64,000 nt of DNA from the NCBI GenBank assembly GCA_022843175.1, contig JALHOE010000016.1:1-64000 (forward strand), read 5' to 3'. The notes beneath the pieces were generated by a model. It ran no database searches, was not told the origin of the DNA, and saw only the letters and a program-made list of their open reading frames with translations. The DNA comes from Deltaproteobacteria bacterium. GTDB taxonomy: Bacteria > Myxococcota_A > Polyangia > Polyangiales > JADJMO01. Positions within the stretch are counted from its first letter, which is position 1. Every line of letters begins with the position of its first letter. This document shows positions 37,052 through 48,160 of this stretch, piece after piece. The translations under genes and the position numbers were made by a program.

Positions 37052-37261
37052 TCATGGCGGCGGCCGCACGAGGATGCGCTCCGCGGGATCCTGCATGTGC
37101 GTCGCGCGCGAGCGCGCGCAGCGCCACGTGAGCGCGAGGGTCGTCACGATCAGCGCGATGAGCACGAGGCCGGCCCGCACGTAGCGCCGCTGCGGCGGCA
37201 GCGGCTCGGGCAGCACCGAGACGTGCCGCGCGAACTCGTCCTCGGGGAGGGACCGGGCCAC
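37052..37261 (-). CDS. Small single-helix membrane protein
   Basis: A 69-residue protein from a GTG at 37261. A polar N-terminus (ARSLPEDEFARHVSVLPEPLPPQRRYV) is followed by one transmembrane helix (about 32-48, RAGLVLIALIVTTLALTW) and a basic tail. The GTG lies seven bases after the stop of the PAS protein, so it is probably translated from the same mRNA. It has no recognised family. Confidence 0.55.
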   Translation of the reverse strand: MARSLPEDEFARHVSVLPEPLPPQRRYVRAGLVLIALIVTTLALTWRCARSRATHMQDPAERILVRPPP

Positions 37262-37268
37262 GGCGACC

Positions 37269-37988
37269 CTACCGGACGACCGCCACGAGGGCCGCGAGCC
37301 CGCCGTACTCGGAGGCGATGATTCCAATGTCGACCATGCCTCGGCCGTCGGCCGCTTCGTAGGGGCCGGTCCACACCCTCGCGTCGGCGACGAGGCAGGC
37401 GTCGCGGACGAGCCGAGCGCGCGACGACGGGACCACGAGAGACGGGAACGCGCGCTCCCGCGGGGATTCCGCGTCGCCGCGGAGGAGCTGCGCGGCGTGT
37501 GCGTTCACATGGAACGGCAGGAGCGAGGCACGGTCGAGCACAAAGACGACATGGCGGCCGGTCCGCGCCTCGGGGAAGACCTCGTCCTCGAACAGGGGCG
37601 GCGCGCTGGCGTGGCTGGCGTCGACGACGACCGCGACGATGAGATCCTCGAGCGGGGCGGCGCAGCGGACGATGACGTCGCGGTGGTTGCCGATGCAGAC
37701 CGCGCCCTCGACGCTCGAACCGCCGGCCGACACGGCGTCGCTCAGGAGCAGCTCGAGGCGGCGAGGCGTCCGGACGGCGGGCAGGGCGGCGACCCACGAC
37801 TGCTCGCCGACGAGCCCGCCGCTGACCATGGCCAGACCGCGCGGGTTCGCCGCGAGGAGGTGTCCCCGCGCGTTGAGGAGGAAGCTCGCGGGGGCGCACG
37901 CGGACAAGTCGTCTCCGACGTGGATGGACGGCAGCGACCCCGGCCGAAACATCGAGAGGTCGGGCTCGCTCGCGCGTGGGGAGGCCAT
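37269..37988 (-). CDS. Two-PAS-like sensory protein without output domain
   Basis: A 239-residue cytoplasmic protein. The N-terminal half resembles a PAS core (ASFLLNARGHLLAANPRGLAMVSGG, about 34-58). The second half repeats the pattern (HVVFVLDRASLLPFHVNAHAAQLLRGD, about 146-172). No HTH, kinase or GGDEF output is attached. Two stand-alone PAS folds suggest a small-molecule or partner-sensing protein. ATG 37988 is clear. It is upstream of, and close to, the 69-residue membrane gene, and downstream (104 bp) of the large kinase on the same strand. Confidence 0.7.
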   Translation of the reverse strand: MASPRASEPDLSMFRPGSLPSIHVGDDLSACAPASFLLNARGHLLAANPRGLAMVSGGLVGEQSWVAALPAVRTPRRLELLLSDAVSAGGSSVEGAVCIGNHRDVIVRCAAPLEDLIVAVVVDASHASAPPLFEDEVFPEARTGRHVVFVLDRASLLPFHVNAHAAQLLRGDAESPRERAFPSLVVPSSRARLVRDACLVADARVWTGPYEAADGRGMVDIGIIASEYGGLAALVAVVR

Positions 37989-38092
37989 GCGTCGATCATG
38001 AGCACCTTCTGTTCCGCGCTCGTAAACGCGGGCCCCGTGGCGAAAGCTCGACCGTCGCGCGCAGCGGTTGCGGCTTCGCGAACGCGCTGCGG

Positions 38093-40425
<2,333 letters not shown>

Positions 40426-40429
<4 letters not shown>

Positions 40430-41301
40430 ACGCCGCGGGCCTCGGCTGCGCGCAAGGTGTTCTGCAGGAGGAAGGCGATGGTCATCGGGCCGACGCCGCC
40501 GGGAACCGGCGTGATCGCGCCGGCGCGCGTGGCCGCCTTCTCGTAGTGGACGTCGCCCACGAGCTTGGACTTGCCGTCGACGTCGATGCGGTTGATGCCG
40601 ACGTCGATCACCACAGCGCCCTCGCGCACGTGGCGGTCGTCGATCATCTGCGCCTTGCCGACCGCGACCACCAGCACGTCCGCCTCGCGGCAGACAGCGG
40701 GCAGATCGCGGGTGCGGGAGTGGGCGATCGTGACCGTGGCGTGGCGCGCGAGCAGCAGCTGCGCGACCGGCTTGCCGACGATGTTGCTCCGGCCGACGAC
40801 GACCGCGCGCGCGCCCGCGAGCTCGAAGCCGCCGAGGCGTTTGCTCGCCTCGTCGATGAGACGCATGCACCCGAGCGGCGTGCACGGGACGAGGCCGGGG
40901 CGGCCGGAGGCGAGCAGGCCGGCGTTGACGGGATGAAATCCGTCGACGTCCTTCGCCGGATCGACGAGGTCGAGCACCACCTGTTCGCGGATGCCCTTCG
41001 GCAGGGGCAGTTGCACGAGGATGCCGTCGACGGCCGGATCGGCGTTGAGCTCCTTGATCAGCGCCACGAGCTCGGCCTCGCTCACGCTCGCGGGGAGGCG
41101 GTGCACGCGACCGGCGATGCCGGCTTCGAGCGCCGCCTTCTCCTTGTTGCGGACGTAGACGCTCGACGCCGGATCTTCTCCGGCGAGGATGACGTGCAGG
41201 CCGGGCACGCGGCCCCGCTTCGCCTTGAACTTCTCGACCTCCGCTGCGACTTCGCGACGAACGGCGGCGGCGATCTCTTTGCCATCGAGGACGATCGACA
41301 T
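40426..41301 (-). CDS. folD: FolD, methylenetetrahydrofolate dehydrogenase/cyclohydrolase
   Basis: A 291-residue bifunctional enzyme that interconverts 5,10-methylene-THF and 10-formyl-THF in one-carbon metabolism. Signatures: [17 protein letters not shown] (catalytic Lys in the last part), [40 protein letters not shown] (NADP loop) and the C-terminal [15 protein letters not shown] 41301 fits the short N-terminus. It lies 14 bp after the stop of a lipoprotein and overlaps the kinase gene, so a housekeeping enzyme is embedded in an envelope/kinase operon. Confidence 0.97.
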
Positions 41302-41315
41302 GAGGGCGCGTCTAC

Positions 41316-42122
41316 TCAGTCCATGGTGGCGGCGAAATGGGTCACCGCGTTGGCGCTCAACGGTACGCTCAGAGACGTGGTCTTGGCGCCGGCGTTGAGG
41401 GTGATGGTGAGGTTGGAGGAGGCCGATCCGAGGAACACGATCGTGCCCTTGGCGCCCGTGGAGGTGCGGCCGGAGACGATGTCGGACCCGTCGTCGTAGA
41501 AGGGGCCCTTCGCGTCGGCGGTGGCGAGCGAGCTGACGCCGGCGCGGCGCACGCCCCCGGTGTAGACGTGCACCACGACGTGCGCCGAGTTGGCCGGGTA
41601 GACCACGCCGGGGACCAGCGCCGGCCACACCACCTGCGGCAGCGTCTCCTCGAAGAGCGGCAGGTTGATGGTGCCCGTCACCGGGAGCCATACGCCGTCG
41701 AGCCCGCGCGCGATGCCGGCGCGGAGCACGCTGAACGTGGTGGGGACGCCCGGGGTGACGGCGACGTCCCGGATGGTGTGGGTGCCGTCGGCCATCACGG
41801 TGCTGTCGGTGGTCCCGCCGCCGAACTTGTTGGCGCGGAGCAGCGTGTTCATCGTGACGATCGTCCCCGCCGAGGGCTCGTCGGTGAAGCGCGTGAGCGT
41901 GCGCACGACGGCGGTGACGGCGACGCCCGCGTCGGAGACCTCGAACGCGCTGTCGGAGACGCCGGTGTCGACCACGCTCGCGTCGCCGCTACCGCCCCCG
42001 CCGCCGACGACGCCGGTGTTGTTGGCGCAGCCGACGCCGGTGCACGAGGGCGCGGTCGGTGCGTAGTCCCGCTCCCCGCTGCAACCAATGAGGACGACGA
42101 GGAGGAAGAGCGTGCGCGTCAT
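41316..42122 (-). CDS. Lipoprotein with Gly/Asp linker and beta-rich domains
   Basis: A 268-residue lipoprotein with signal [14 protein letters not shown]. The linker (about 25-65) is Gly/Ser/Asp-rich with DTGVSD units. The body appears all-beta: alternating strands in [38 protein letters not shown] and the C-terminal [19 protein letters not shown]. This could be one or two Ig-like or carboxypeptidase-regulatory-like domains; I cannot name it. Its ATG overlaps the lgt stop (ATGA), so it is coupled to the very enzyme that lipidates it. It is followed 14 bp later by folD. Confidence 0.78.
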   Translation of the reverse strand: MTRTLFLLVVLIGCSGERDYAPTAPSCTGVGCANNTGVVGGGGGSGDASVVDTGVSDSAFEVSDAGVAVTAVVRTLTRFTDEPSAGTIVTMNTLLRANKFGGGTTDSTVMADGTHTIRDVAVTPGVPTTFSVLRAGIARGLDGVWLPVTGTINLPLFEETLPQVVWPALVPGVVYPANSAHVVVHVYTGGVRRAGVSSLATADAKGPFYDDGSDIVSGRTSTGAKGTIVFLGSASSNLTITLNAGAKTTSLSVPLSANAVTHFAATMD

Positions 42123-43072
42123 GTCGACGCTGATTGTACGCCTTCTGTCGAGGGAAGCTCGCCGCTGCCTCGACGCAGTCGATGGAGTACGAACGCGGCC
42201 GCGATCAGCGCGAGGCCGATCAGCTGGGACGTGGAGAGCCCGGCGGCGCCGCCGCGCGCGTCGCGGCGCAGGTACTCGATGACGAAGCGCGCGAGCGCGT
42301 AGAGCCCGAGGAACCAGGCGAAGACCTCGCCGTCGTAGCGCTTGCGCGGGTTGATGTAGAGCCAGCAGAACGCGCTGATCGCGAGCGAGGCCGCCGACTC
42401 GTAGACCTGCGTGGGGTGGACCGGGAGCGAGACGAGATACTTGCTCGCGAGGAGATGCGCCTCGTGCTGCGCCTCGCTGGCGGGGCTCCCCGCGGGGAAC
42501 GACATCGACCACGGCAGCTCGCACTGCGCGCCGAAGCAGCAGCCCGCGAGCAGGCAGCCCATGCGCCCGAACGCGAGGCCGAGCGGGACCGCGAACGCCG
42601 CGTAGTCGGCGGCCTTCCAGAAGGGAAACTTGTCGCGCTTGAGGAGCGGGATCGCGACGGCGGTCGCGCCGATGAAGCCGCCGTAATACGTGAGGCCGCC
42701 GGCCCAGAAGCGGGCCCAGGCGAAGCAGTCGGCCTCCTTCGGGTGGCAGACGCCCTTGGCCGCGTCCCACACGCCCTTGTAGTTGTCGCTCAGGCACTGG
42801 GCCTGCGTGATCTTCCAGTCGACGATCGCTGGGTTGGTGCAGAGGTGGACGTAGTCCCAGAAGTACCCGTCGGCGAGCACGTGGAGGATGCGGCCGCCTG
42901 CCACGCCGCCGAGCAGCATCGCGAGGTTCAGGTCGATCATCACGTCGGGGTTCAGGCCCTCGCGACGCGTGGTGACGGCGGCGGCGATGCCCGCGAAGAT
43001 GAACCCGGTGAGGAGGAGGACGAAGTAGCTCGGGAACCCGATGCTTAAGTACTTGAAGAGCTCCGGCCTCAC
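42119..43072 (-). CDS. lgt: Prolipoprotein diacylglyceryl transferase
   Basis: A 317-residue Lgt with seven membrane helices. It transfers diacylglyceryl from phosphatidylglycerol to the lipobox Cys. Signatures: GFIFAGIAAAVTTRREG, GGVAGGRILHVLADG, the Lgt core FGRMGCLLAGCCFG and VHPTQVYESAASL; the final RFVIEYLRRD is also typical. An insertion with several Cys (TNPAIVDWKITQAQCLSDN to HPKEADCFAW) lies after helix 3, as in other deltaproteobacterial-type Lgt. GTG 43072 overlaps the lspA stop (GTGA). It is directly coupled to lspA upstream and the lipoprotein downstream. Confidence 0.95.
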   Translation of the reverse strand: MRPELFKYLSIGFPSYFVLLLTGFIFAGIAAAVTTRREGLNPDVMIDLNLAMLLGGVAGGRILHVLADGYFWDYVHLCTNPAIVDWKITQAQCLSDNYKGVWDAAKGVCHPKEADCFAWARFWAGGLTYYGGFIGATAVAIPLLKRDKFPFWKAADYAAFAVPLGLAFGRMGCLLAGCCFGAQCELPWSMSFPAGSPASEAQHEAHLLASKYLVSLPVHPTQVYESAASLAISAFCWLYINPRKRYDGEVFAWFLGLYALARFVIEYLRRDARGGAAGLSTSQLIGLALIAAAFVLHRLRRGSGELPSTEGVQSAST

Positions 43073-43764
43073 GACTTGAGCGTAGCCGGTGCGGCCGGCT
43101 TGCGCGCAGGGGCGGCGGGGCGCTTGTGCGGGAAGAGGAAGTCGACGGCCATCAGCAACACGCCGATGCAGATGGCGATGTCGGCCACGTTGAACGTGGG
43201 CCAGTGGCGCTCGATGCCGAGCTTGTTCTTCCAGTACACGACGTCGATGAAGTCGATGACCTGGCCGTAGCGCACGCGGTCGACGAGGTTGCCGAGCGCG
43301 CCGCCGAGGACGAGCGGCAGGCCCCACTTGAGCGCGAGCTGCTTCGGGTCGAGCTTGCGATACATCCCGACGATCACGACCACCGCGATCACCGACACGA
43401 GCACGAAGAACGGCTTGCGGACCTTCTCGGGCTGGTCGTGGAACATGCCCCACGCGCCGCCGGGGTTGCGGGCGAGGACGAACGCGAGGCGGCCCTTGAT
43501 GATCTCCTTGGCGGGGAGGCGGAAGCCGTCCTTCTCGAGCGCCTTGACCGCCCACCACTTGGAGCCGAGGTCGGAGACCAGAACGAGAATCGAGACGGCA
43601 CCGAGGAACAGGTAGGAGGGCTTGGGGCCCTCGGGCGCCACGGACTTGGGCGCCGGCGCCGGCGCGACGGACTTCGGCGCGGCCTCGGCGGCGGTCTCGG
43701 GGGCCTTCGGCTCGGCGGACGGAGGCGTTTCGGGACCAGGCGCGGGAGCGGGGGTTTCGGACAT
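43069..43764 (-). CDS. lspA: Lipoprotein signal peptidase LspA with Pro/Ala N-terminal extension
   Basis: A 231-residue signal peptidase II. The catalytic pair is visible in GALGNLVDRVRYGQVIDFIDV and FNVADIAICIG (Asp in each), with SDLGSKWW at the first helix and RNPGGAWGMF between. Four membrane helices are present. The usual LspA is about 160-170 residues; here an extra 50-residue Pro/Ala/Lys-rich cytoplasmic N-terminus precedes helix 1, and a basic Pro-rich tail follows helix 4. It cleaves lipidated prolipoproteins in the inner membrane. ATG 43764 is chosen; GTG/ATG choices upstream (43797) add 11 residues. First gene of the operon. Confidence 0.95.
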   Translation of the reverse strand: MSETPAPAPGPETPPSAEPKAPETAAEAAPKSVAPAPAPKSVAPEGPKPSYLFLGAVSILVLVSDLGSKWWAVKALEKDGFRLPAKEIIKGRLAFVLARNPGGAWGMFHDQPEKVRKPFFVLVSVIAVVVIVGMYRKLDPKQLALKWGLPLVLGGALGNLVDRVRYGQVIDFIDVVYWKNKLGIERHWPTFNVADIAICIGVLLMAVDFLFPHKRPAAPARKPAAPATLKS

Positions 43765-43921
43765 TGGGGACTGGGCTCCCGGGGAGGGCCCCGGCATTTA
43801 CGCTACGGGAGGGGGGGCGGTCAAAGCCGAACGCGTGCCTCAACCGTCCGGTTTTGTGCAAAGGTTGCTGCCCGGGCCCGAAGTCCGCGATCGTTGCCCG
43901 ACCGCGTCGCTCGGCCGTTGC

Positions 43922-46837
43922 ATGGCTACCGTTAGCTCACTCCTCGTTCGTAGGCGTTTGGCGTCCATGCGCCAGGTCGAGGACGCCCTTGCGCGACAGA
44001 CGCTCTACGGCGGCGATTTGATCACGAACCTGCTCGAGGTCGCGCCGCCCCCCGCGACCGAGGAGCTCGCGCTGACGGCCGCGCTCGCCGAGTCCCTCGA
44101 GCTGGCCGCGGCGTCGGTCGATGCGCTGCGCTCGCCCGACGAGTCCGCCGTTTCGCGCGTTCCGCGCCACGTCGCCGAGGAGCACGGCTTCGTCCCGATC
44201 GCCATCCGCGACGGCGCGATCGTCATCGCGCTCGCCGAGCCGCTGTCCGAGGTCGCCCACGACGAGGTCGAGGCCGCGCTCGGGGCCAACGTGATCCAGG
44301 AGGCCGCCCCGATCGTCCGGCTGAGGCAGGCGCTCGAGCGCGCCTACGGCGTCGAGATGGACCGCCGAACGCGTCGCCTCGCCGCGATCCTCGACGGCCG
44401 GAGCCCCGACGCGACCGCGCGGGGGCGCTCGATGATCCCCGATCTGCCCGACGATCCGATGGCGCCCGACGTGTCGCTCACGCCGACGCCGATCGCCGCG
44501 TCGCCGTCGCGCCCTCCGCCGGCGACGACGATCCGCACCGCGCGCCCCGGTGCCGACGCGCTCAAGTGGTTCGTGCGGAGCGCGCGCAGCGATCCGGCGC
44601 CCACCCCCGATCAGCCGCCGCCGTCCATGCCCTCGACGCGTCGTCGGCGCGGGCCGTTCACGCGCGCGGACGCCGAGAAGGTGTTCGTCGATCCGCAGTC
44701 GACCGACGCCGTGCTCGGCGCGGTGCTCGAGTTCGCGCAGCAGTTCTTCGCGTACGTGGCGCTGTTCCTCGTGCACGAGGATCTCGCCGAGGGGTGGGAC
44801 GCCGCTGGCCCCGGCGCTGCGGGCGACCGCGTGCGCAAGATGGGCGTGCCGCTCGATCTCCCGAGCGCGTTCGCGAGCGCCCGCACGACGCGCACACAGC
44901 AGCTCGGCCCACGCGCGCGCGATGGCCTCGACGCGGTGATCGCCTCCGACCTCGAGCGGCCGGCCTTCGGCGACGCGCTCGTCGCGCCGGTCGTCGTCGG
45001 CAAGCGGGTCGTGGCGCTGCTCTACGCCGACGACGCGGGCGAGGCGATCGACGCCACCGAGGTCGCCGACGTCATCGCCACGATCGCGAACGCCGGCGCG
45101 GCGCTCGCGCGGATGATCCTCAAGAAGAAGAAGCGAAGTACGCCGGGGCAGCCCGCGGTGCCGTTCACGCCGCCGCCGCCGCGTGCGCAGAAGAAGCCGG
45201 ACGACGCCGCGGAGCGCGCGCACATCCTCGCCAAAGCCGTCGCGCTCGGCGCCAAGCGGCCGCAGCAAGAGCCGAAGCTCACGCCGGCCACCGGCGCGCC
45301 CGCGATCAAGCCGGTGTCGCTCGCGCCGATCGTCGTGCCGATCCCTGCCGCGCCCGTCGCTCACGTCGAGCGCATCACCAAGCCGTTCAGCGCGCCGCCG
45401 CAGCACAAGCCCACGCTGACCGGCATGCGGGCGCCCGAGCCCGCGCCGGCGTCGGTGCCGCCGCCCTCGTCGTCGCCCGACGCGCCCACGGGACTCGCGC
45501 TCGAGAGCTCGGAGGCAGAGACTGCCGCGTTGCAGGAGCTCGAGGGCGAGACGCCGTCGATGCAACTCCCCGCGCGCGTCGACGAGACGCCCGACGAAGC
45601 GCCCGACGAGGTGCCGACGCCGCTCGTCCACCCGCGGCCCTCGCCCAGGGCGTTCCTGCCGTCCGGCGCGTCGGCGATGCCGCCGCCGCCGAACCTGATG
45701 GGGCGGCGCGCGCTCGGTCCGGTGATCCCACGCGAGGAGCCGAGCCCCTACGACCGCACGAGCGAACCCGAGATGCTCGAGGCCTCCGAGGTCAGCGACG
45801 AAGAGCTCGAGGAGCTGCTCACGCTCGCCGATCGCTCGAACATCGACATCATCGATCCCGGTCGGCCGAGCGAGCGGTTTGAAGTCTATTCGCCGCGCGA
45901 GCCCCCGCGGCCGCTCGGTCGCTCGTCGGAGCACGAGCTGCCCAAGGTCATCGTCGCGATCGAGCCCGAGCTCGCCACGCTCATCGGGCGCGTCCTCAAG
46001 GGTGGGCAAACCGGCGAACAGGCGGCCGCCGAGGCGCGTCGCTACGGCGTCTCCGCGCTTCCCGCGATCATGGACCGCTTCCCCGGACCGACGCGGGTCG
46101 ATCGCACCACGCCGATCGACAGCGTGCCCAAGCCGAGCGACGCCGGGCCCCTGCTCGCCCTGCTCGTGGCGCTCGGGCGCCTCGCGCTCCGCGACGTGCT
46201 CGCGCGCACCGGTGACCCGCTCCCCGAGACGCGGTTCTGGGCGACGTGGCTACTCACCGAGGTGGTCGATCCCGAGTCCGCGCCGCCGCTCGTTCCCCGC
46301 CTCGTCGACGACGACCTCGCTGTACGTCGCGCGGCGTGGACGGCCGCGCGCATCCTCATCCTCGCCCATCCGCACGCCGGCGACGTGTTCATCGAGCCGC
46401 TGACCGGCGTAATCCTCGACCCCGGCGGCGGGCTATCGCTCCGCATTCGTTCGGCGCAGGCGCTCGGAGAGCTGCGCGATCGTCGCGCCATCGACGGCCT
46501 GATCTTCGGTCTCGACGCGCGCGAGCCGGAGCTCGCGGCCAGCTGTCACGAGGCTCTCTGCTCGATCACGCGGCACGATCCCCCGAGCCACGGCGGCAGC
46601 TGGCCGAGCTGGTACGCCGAGCAAGGGCACAAGTCGCGGATCGAGTGGCTGATCGACGCGCTCCTCGACGAGACCACCGCCACCCGCGCCGCGGCCGCGG
46701 CCGAGCTGAAGGACCTCACCAAGGTCTTCTTCGGCTACTACCCCGATCTGCCCCGCTCGGAGCGGGAGGAAGCGCGCCGCCGCTACCTGTCGTGGTGGCG
46801 CGACGAGGGCCGCCGTAAGTTCGAGGGTCGGGTCTGA
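43922..46837 (+). CDS. Large MshEN/GAF-like/HEAT-like protein
   Basis: A 971-residue cytoplasmic protein. The N-terminal 140 residues match the GspE/MshE N-terminal domain: LVRRRLASMRQVEDALARQ, then RVPRHVAEEHGFVPIAIRDGAIVIALAEP. A middle domain (about 240-400) looks GAF-like (LEFAQQFFAYVALFLVHEDLAEGW ... GKRVVALLYADDAGEAID). A long Pro/Ala-rich linker follows, then an acidic patch. The C-terminal 290 residues have HEAT-like repeats (RFWATWLLTEVVDPESAPPLVPRLVDDDLAVRRAAWTAARIL). There is no Walker motif, so it is not a secretion ATPase; MshEN domains can bind c-di-GMP. A c-di-GMP- or partner-sensing scaffold is plausible. It starts at ATG 43922. Confidence 0.82.
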   Translation: MATVSSLLVRRRLASMRQVEDALARQTLYGGDLITNLLEVAPPPATEELALTAALAESLELAAASVDALRSPDESAVSRVPRHVAEEHGFVPIAIRDGAIVIALAEPLSEVAHDEVEAALGANVIQEAAPIVRLRQALERAYGVEMDRRTRRLAAILDGRSPDATARGRSMIPDLPDDPMAPDVSLTPTPIAASPSRPPPATTIRTARPGADALKWFVRSARSDPAPTPDQPPPSMPSTRRRRGPFTRADAEKVFVDPQSTDAVLGAVLEFAQQFFAYVALFLVHEDLAEGWDAAGPGAAGDRVRKMGVPLDLPSAFASARTTRTQQLGPRARDGLDAVIASDLERPAFGDALVAPVVVGKRVVALLYADDAGEAIDATEVADVIATIANAGAALARMILKKKKRSTPGQPAVPFTPPPPRAQKKPDDAAERAHILAKAVALGAKRPQQEPKLTPATGAPAIKPVSLAPIVVPIPAAPVAHVERITKPFSAPPQHKPTLTGMRAPEPAPASVPPPSSSPDAPTGLALESSEAETAALQELEGETPSMQLPARVDETPDEAPDEVPTPLVHPRPSPRAFLPSGASAMPPPPNLMGRRALGPVIPREEPSPYDRTSEPEMLEASEVSDEELEELLTLADRSNIDIIDPGRPSERFEVYSPREPPRPLGRSSEHELPKVIVAIEPELATLIGRVLKGGQTGEQAAAEARRYGVSALPAIMDRFPGPTRVDRTTPIDSVPKPSDAGPLLALLVALGRLALRDVLARTGDPLPETRFWATWLLTEVVDPESAPPLVPRLVDDDLAVRRAAWTAARILILAHPHAGDVFIEPLTGVILDPGGGLSLRIRSAQALGELRDRRAIDGLIFGLDAREPELAASCHEALCSITRHDPPSHGGSWPSWYAEQGHKSRIEWLIDALLDETTATRAAAAAELKDLTKVFFGYYPDLPRSEREEARRRYLSWWRDEGRRKFEGRV

Positions 46838-46917
46838 TCGCGATCTCTCCGGGCACGCCGCCGGCGGGATGAGAACTCCCCCCCGCGCGCGAGTTGCGCT
46901 ACCTTTCGGCCCTCGCC

Positions 46918-47451
46918 ATGAAGCTCAGCGCCCTCTTCACCACCGCGGTTGTTGCTGTTTCGATGCTCGCCTGCAACGGCGCCAAGTCGGGAGACGGCCC
47001 GCAGTGGCCGACCGCCGAGAAGATCAAGGTGCAGCCGCTGCCCAGCGGCGCGTCGTGGATCGGGGTGTTCTTCATCAACACCGCCGGCACGCGCGGCACG
47101 ATGCACATCCTCTCGAGCGGCGACGACAAGATCCACGGCTGCTGGCTCGCCGAGGACAAGCACGCGGTGGCGAAGTTCATCGGCACGATCAAAGAGAACG
47201 TCGCGATGTTCGACTGGACGCAGAAGCGAGTCGGCTTCGCCGGCGCGCCGGACCGCGTCACCGCCTACCTCGTGATGACGCCCGATCCCGAGGGCAAGCA
47301 CAAGGTGAAGGGCGAGTACGGCGAGAACCTCTCCAACGACGGCGGCAGCACCTGGGAGGGCGTTCGCCAGAAGAACGCCGAGCCCAAGGAAGACGGCTGC
47401 AAGCTCGAAGAGGGCGACACGCTGCCGAGCGAGACGAAGCCACTCAACTGA
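46918..47451 (+). CDS. Small lipoprotein
   Basis: A 177-residue lipoprotein with signal MKLSALFTTAVVAVSMLAC. The mature protein is all-beta in pattern: SWIGVFFINTAGTRGTMHILSSGDDKIHGCWLAED, AKFIGTIKENVAMFDWTQKRVG, then an apparent second sheet. It contains two Cys (in HGCWL and DGCKL) that may pair. It has no family I can name. It begins 80 bp after the large MshEN protein, in the same direction. It is followed by a 424-bp non-coding stretch with a MITE-like hairpin. Confidence 0.75.
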   Translation: MKLSALFTTAVVAVSMLACNGAKSGDGPQWPTAEKIKVQPLPSGASWIGVFFINTAGTRGTMHILSSGDDKIHGCWLAEDKHAVAKFIGTIKENVAMFDWTQKRVGFAGAPDRVTAYLVMTPDPEGKHKVKGEYGENLSNDGGSTWEGVRQKNAEPKEDGCKLEEGDTLPSETKPLN

Positions 47452-47544
47452 GCCCATCGTCAGATTCCTCCGCCCACGGGGGACCGCCGGCGGGCGCCGA
47501 TCGTGCGCGGGGTGCCGCTCGTGCGCGGGCGGGCGCCGGCCGCA

Positions 47545-47680
47545 ATTCCGATCTACTCGCTATATGCGTTAGTTCGGATCGCAGTCGGCGAAGGCAGCGC
47601 GGGACCTGTCGATCTCCGCGACCGCTCTGCGCGCACGCGTCCACGTACGCATCTAACGCAAATAGCGAGTAGATCGGAAT
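47545..47680. repeat. MITE-like inverted repeat, 28-bp arms
   Basis: Arm 1 (47545-47572), starting ATTCCGATCTACTCGCTATA, and the complement in arm 2 (47653-47680) match at 27 of 28 positions, separated by 80 bp. The arms are much more AT-rich than their surroundings. The interior encodes nothing recognisable. The total length of 136 bp, with long terminal inverted repeats in an intergenic gap, looks like a miniature inverted-repeat element. No target-site duplication is obvious: the flanks are GCCGGCCGCA and CCGGGAGGGG. It could also be a stable RNA hairpin. Confidence 0.7.
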
Positions 47681-47875
47681 CCGGGAGGGGGTCCCCCGCG
47701 GTGGTGCCGGGGTGGTTGGCGATTGGGGCCTGCCGAACGTGCGACCCGCGCCTACTCCCGGGACCTGACGATCGAGCGCGCACCGGGAGCGGTGGGCCGC
47801 GCTTCGCCCGCGCTCACCGTGCTCAGCCACAGGTGGCCGGCACCTTGCACCGTCCCGTTCGCCAGGAGGCCGACG
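47681..47875. other. Intergenic remainder without recognisable feature
   Basis: Together with 47452-47544 this forms the rest of the 424-bp gap between the small lipoprotein and the winged-helix gene. I see no convincing ORF, tRNA or terminator. The promoter of the next gene should lie here; its ribosome site AGGAGG (47863-47868) is clear. Confidence 0.6.
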
Positions 47876-48157
47876 ATGGACCCGACAATCACTCGGCAAG
47901 CGATCGCCGAACATCTGCTCCGAACCATCGCGCGAGACCACCTCGGAGGGCGCCGCAGCGATCTCGACTCGCTATGCGAGACCCTGGCCATCCGTCGCGC
48001 GGACGTGCGCTCGACGCTCAGCGCGCTCCATCGCGAGGGCTACCTCGACGTGCTCCGTATGCGCCTGACGCTGTCCGGCTTCGCGCTCGGCTGCTCGCTC
48101 CTCGACCAGCCCGTCCGCGCGCTCCGCCGCACCCGCGGCAAGTCGATCGCCGCGTAG
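47876..48157 (+). CDS. Small winged-helix-like protein
   Basis: A 93-residue protein with a strong AGGAGG site. The sequence starts MDPTITRQAIAEHLLRTIAR, and continues RSDLDSLCETLAIRRADVRSTLSALHREGYLDVLRMRLTLSGFALG. The helix-helix-turn-helix followed by GYLDVLRMRLTLSGF fits a winged-helix DNA-binding fold of the kind found in small regulators. The C-terminus is Arg-rich. There is no ligand domain. It is convergent with the outer-membrane barrel gene, 3 bp apart. The target is unknown. Confidence 0.75.
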   Translation: MDPTITRQAIAEHLLRTIARDHLGGRRSDLDSLCETLAIRRADVRSTLSALHREGYLDVLRMRLTLSGFALGCSLLDQPVRALRRTRGKSIAA

Positions 48158-48160
48158 CGC

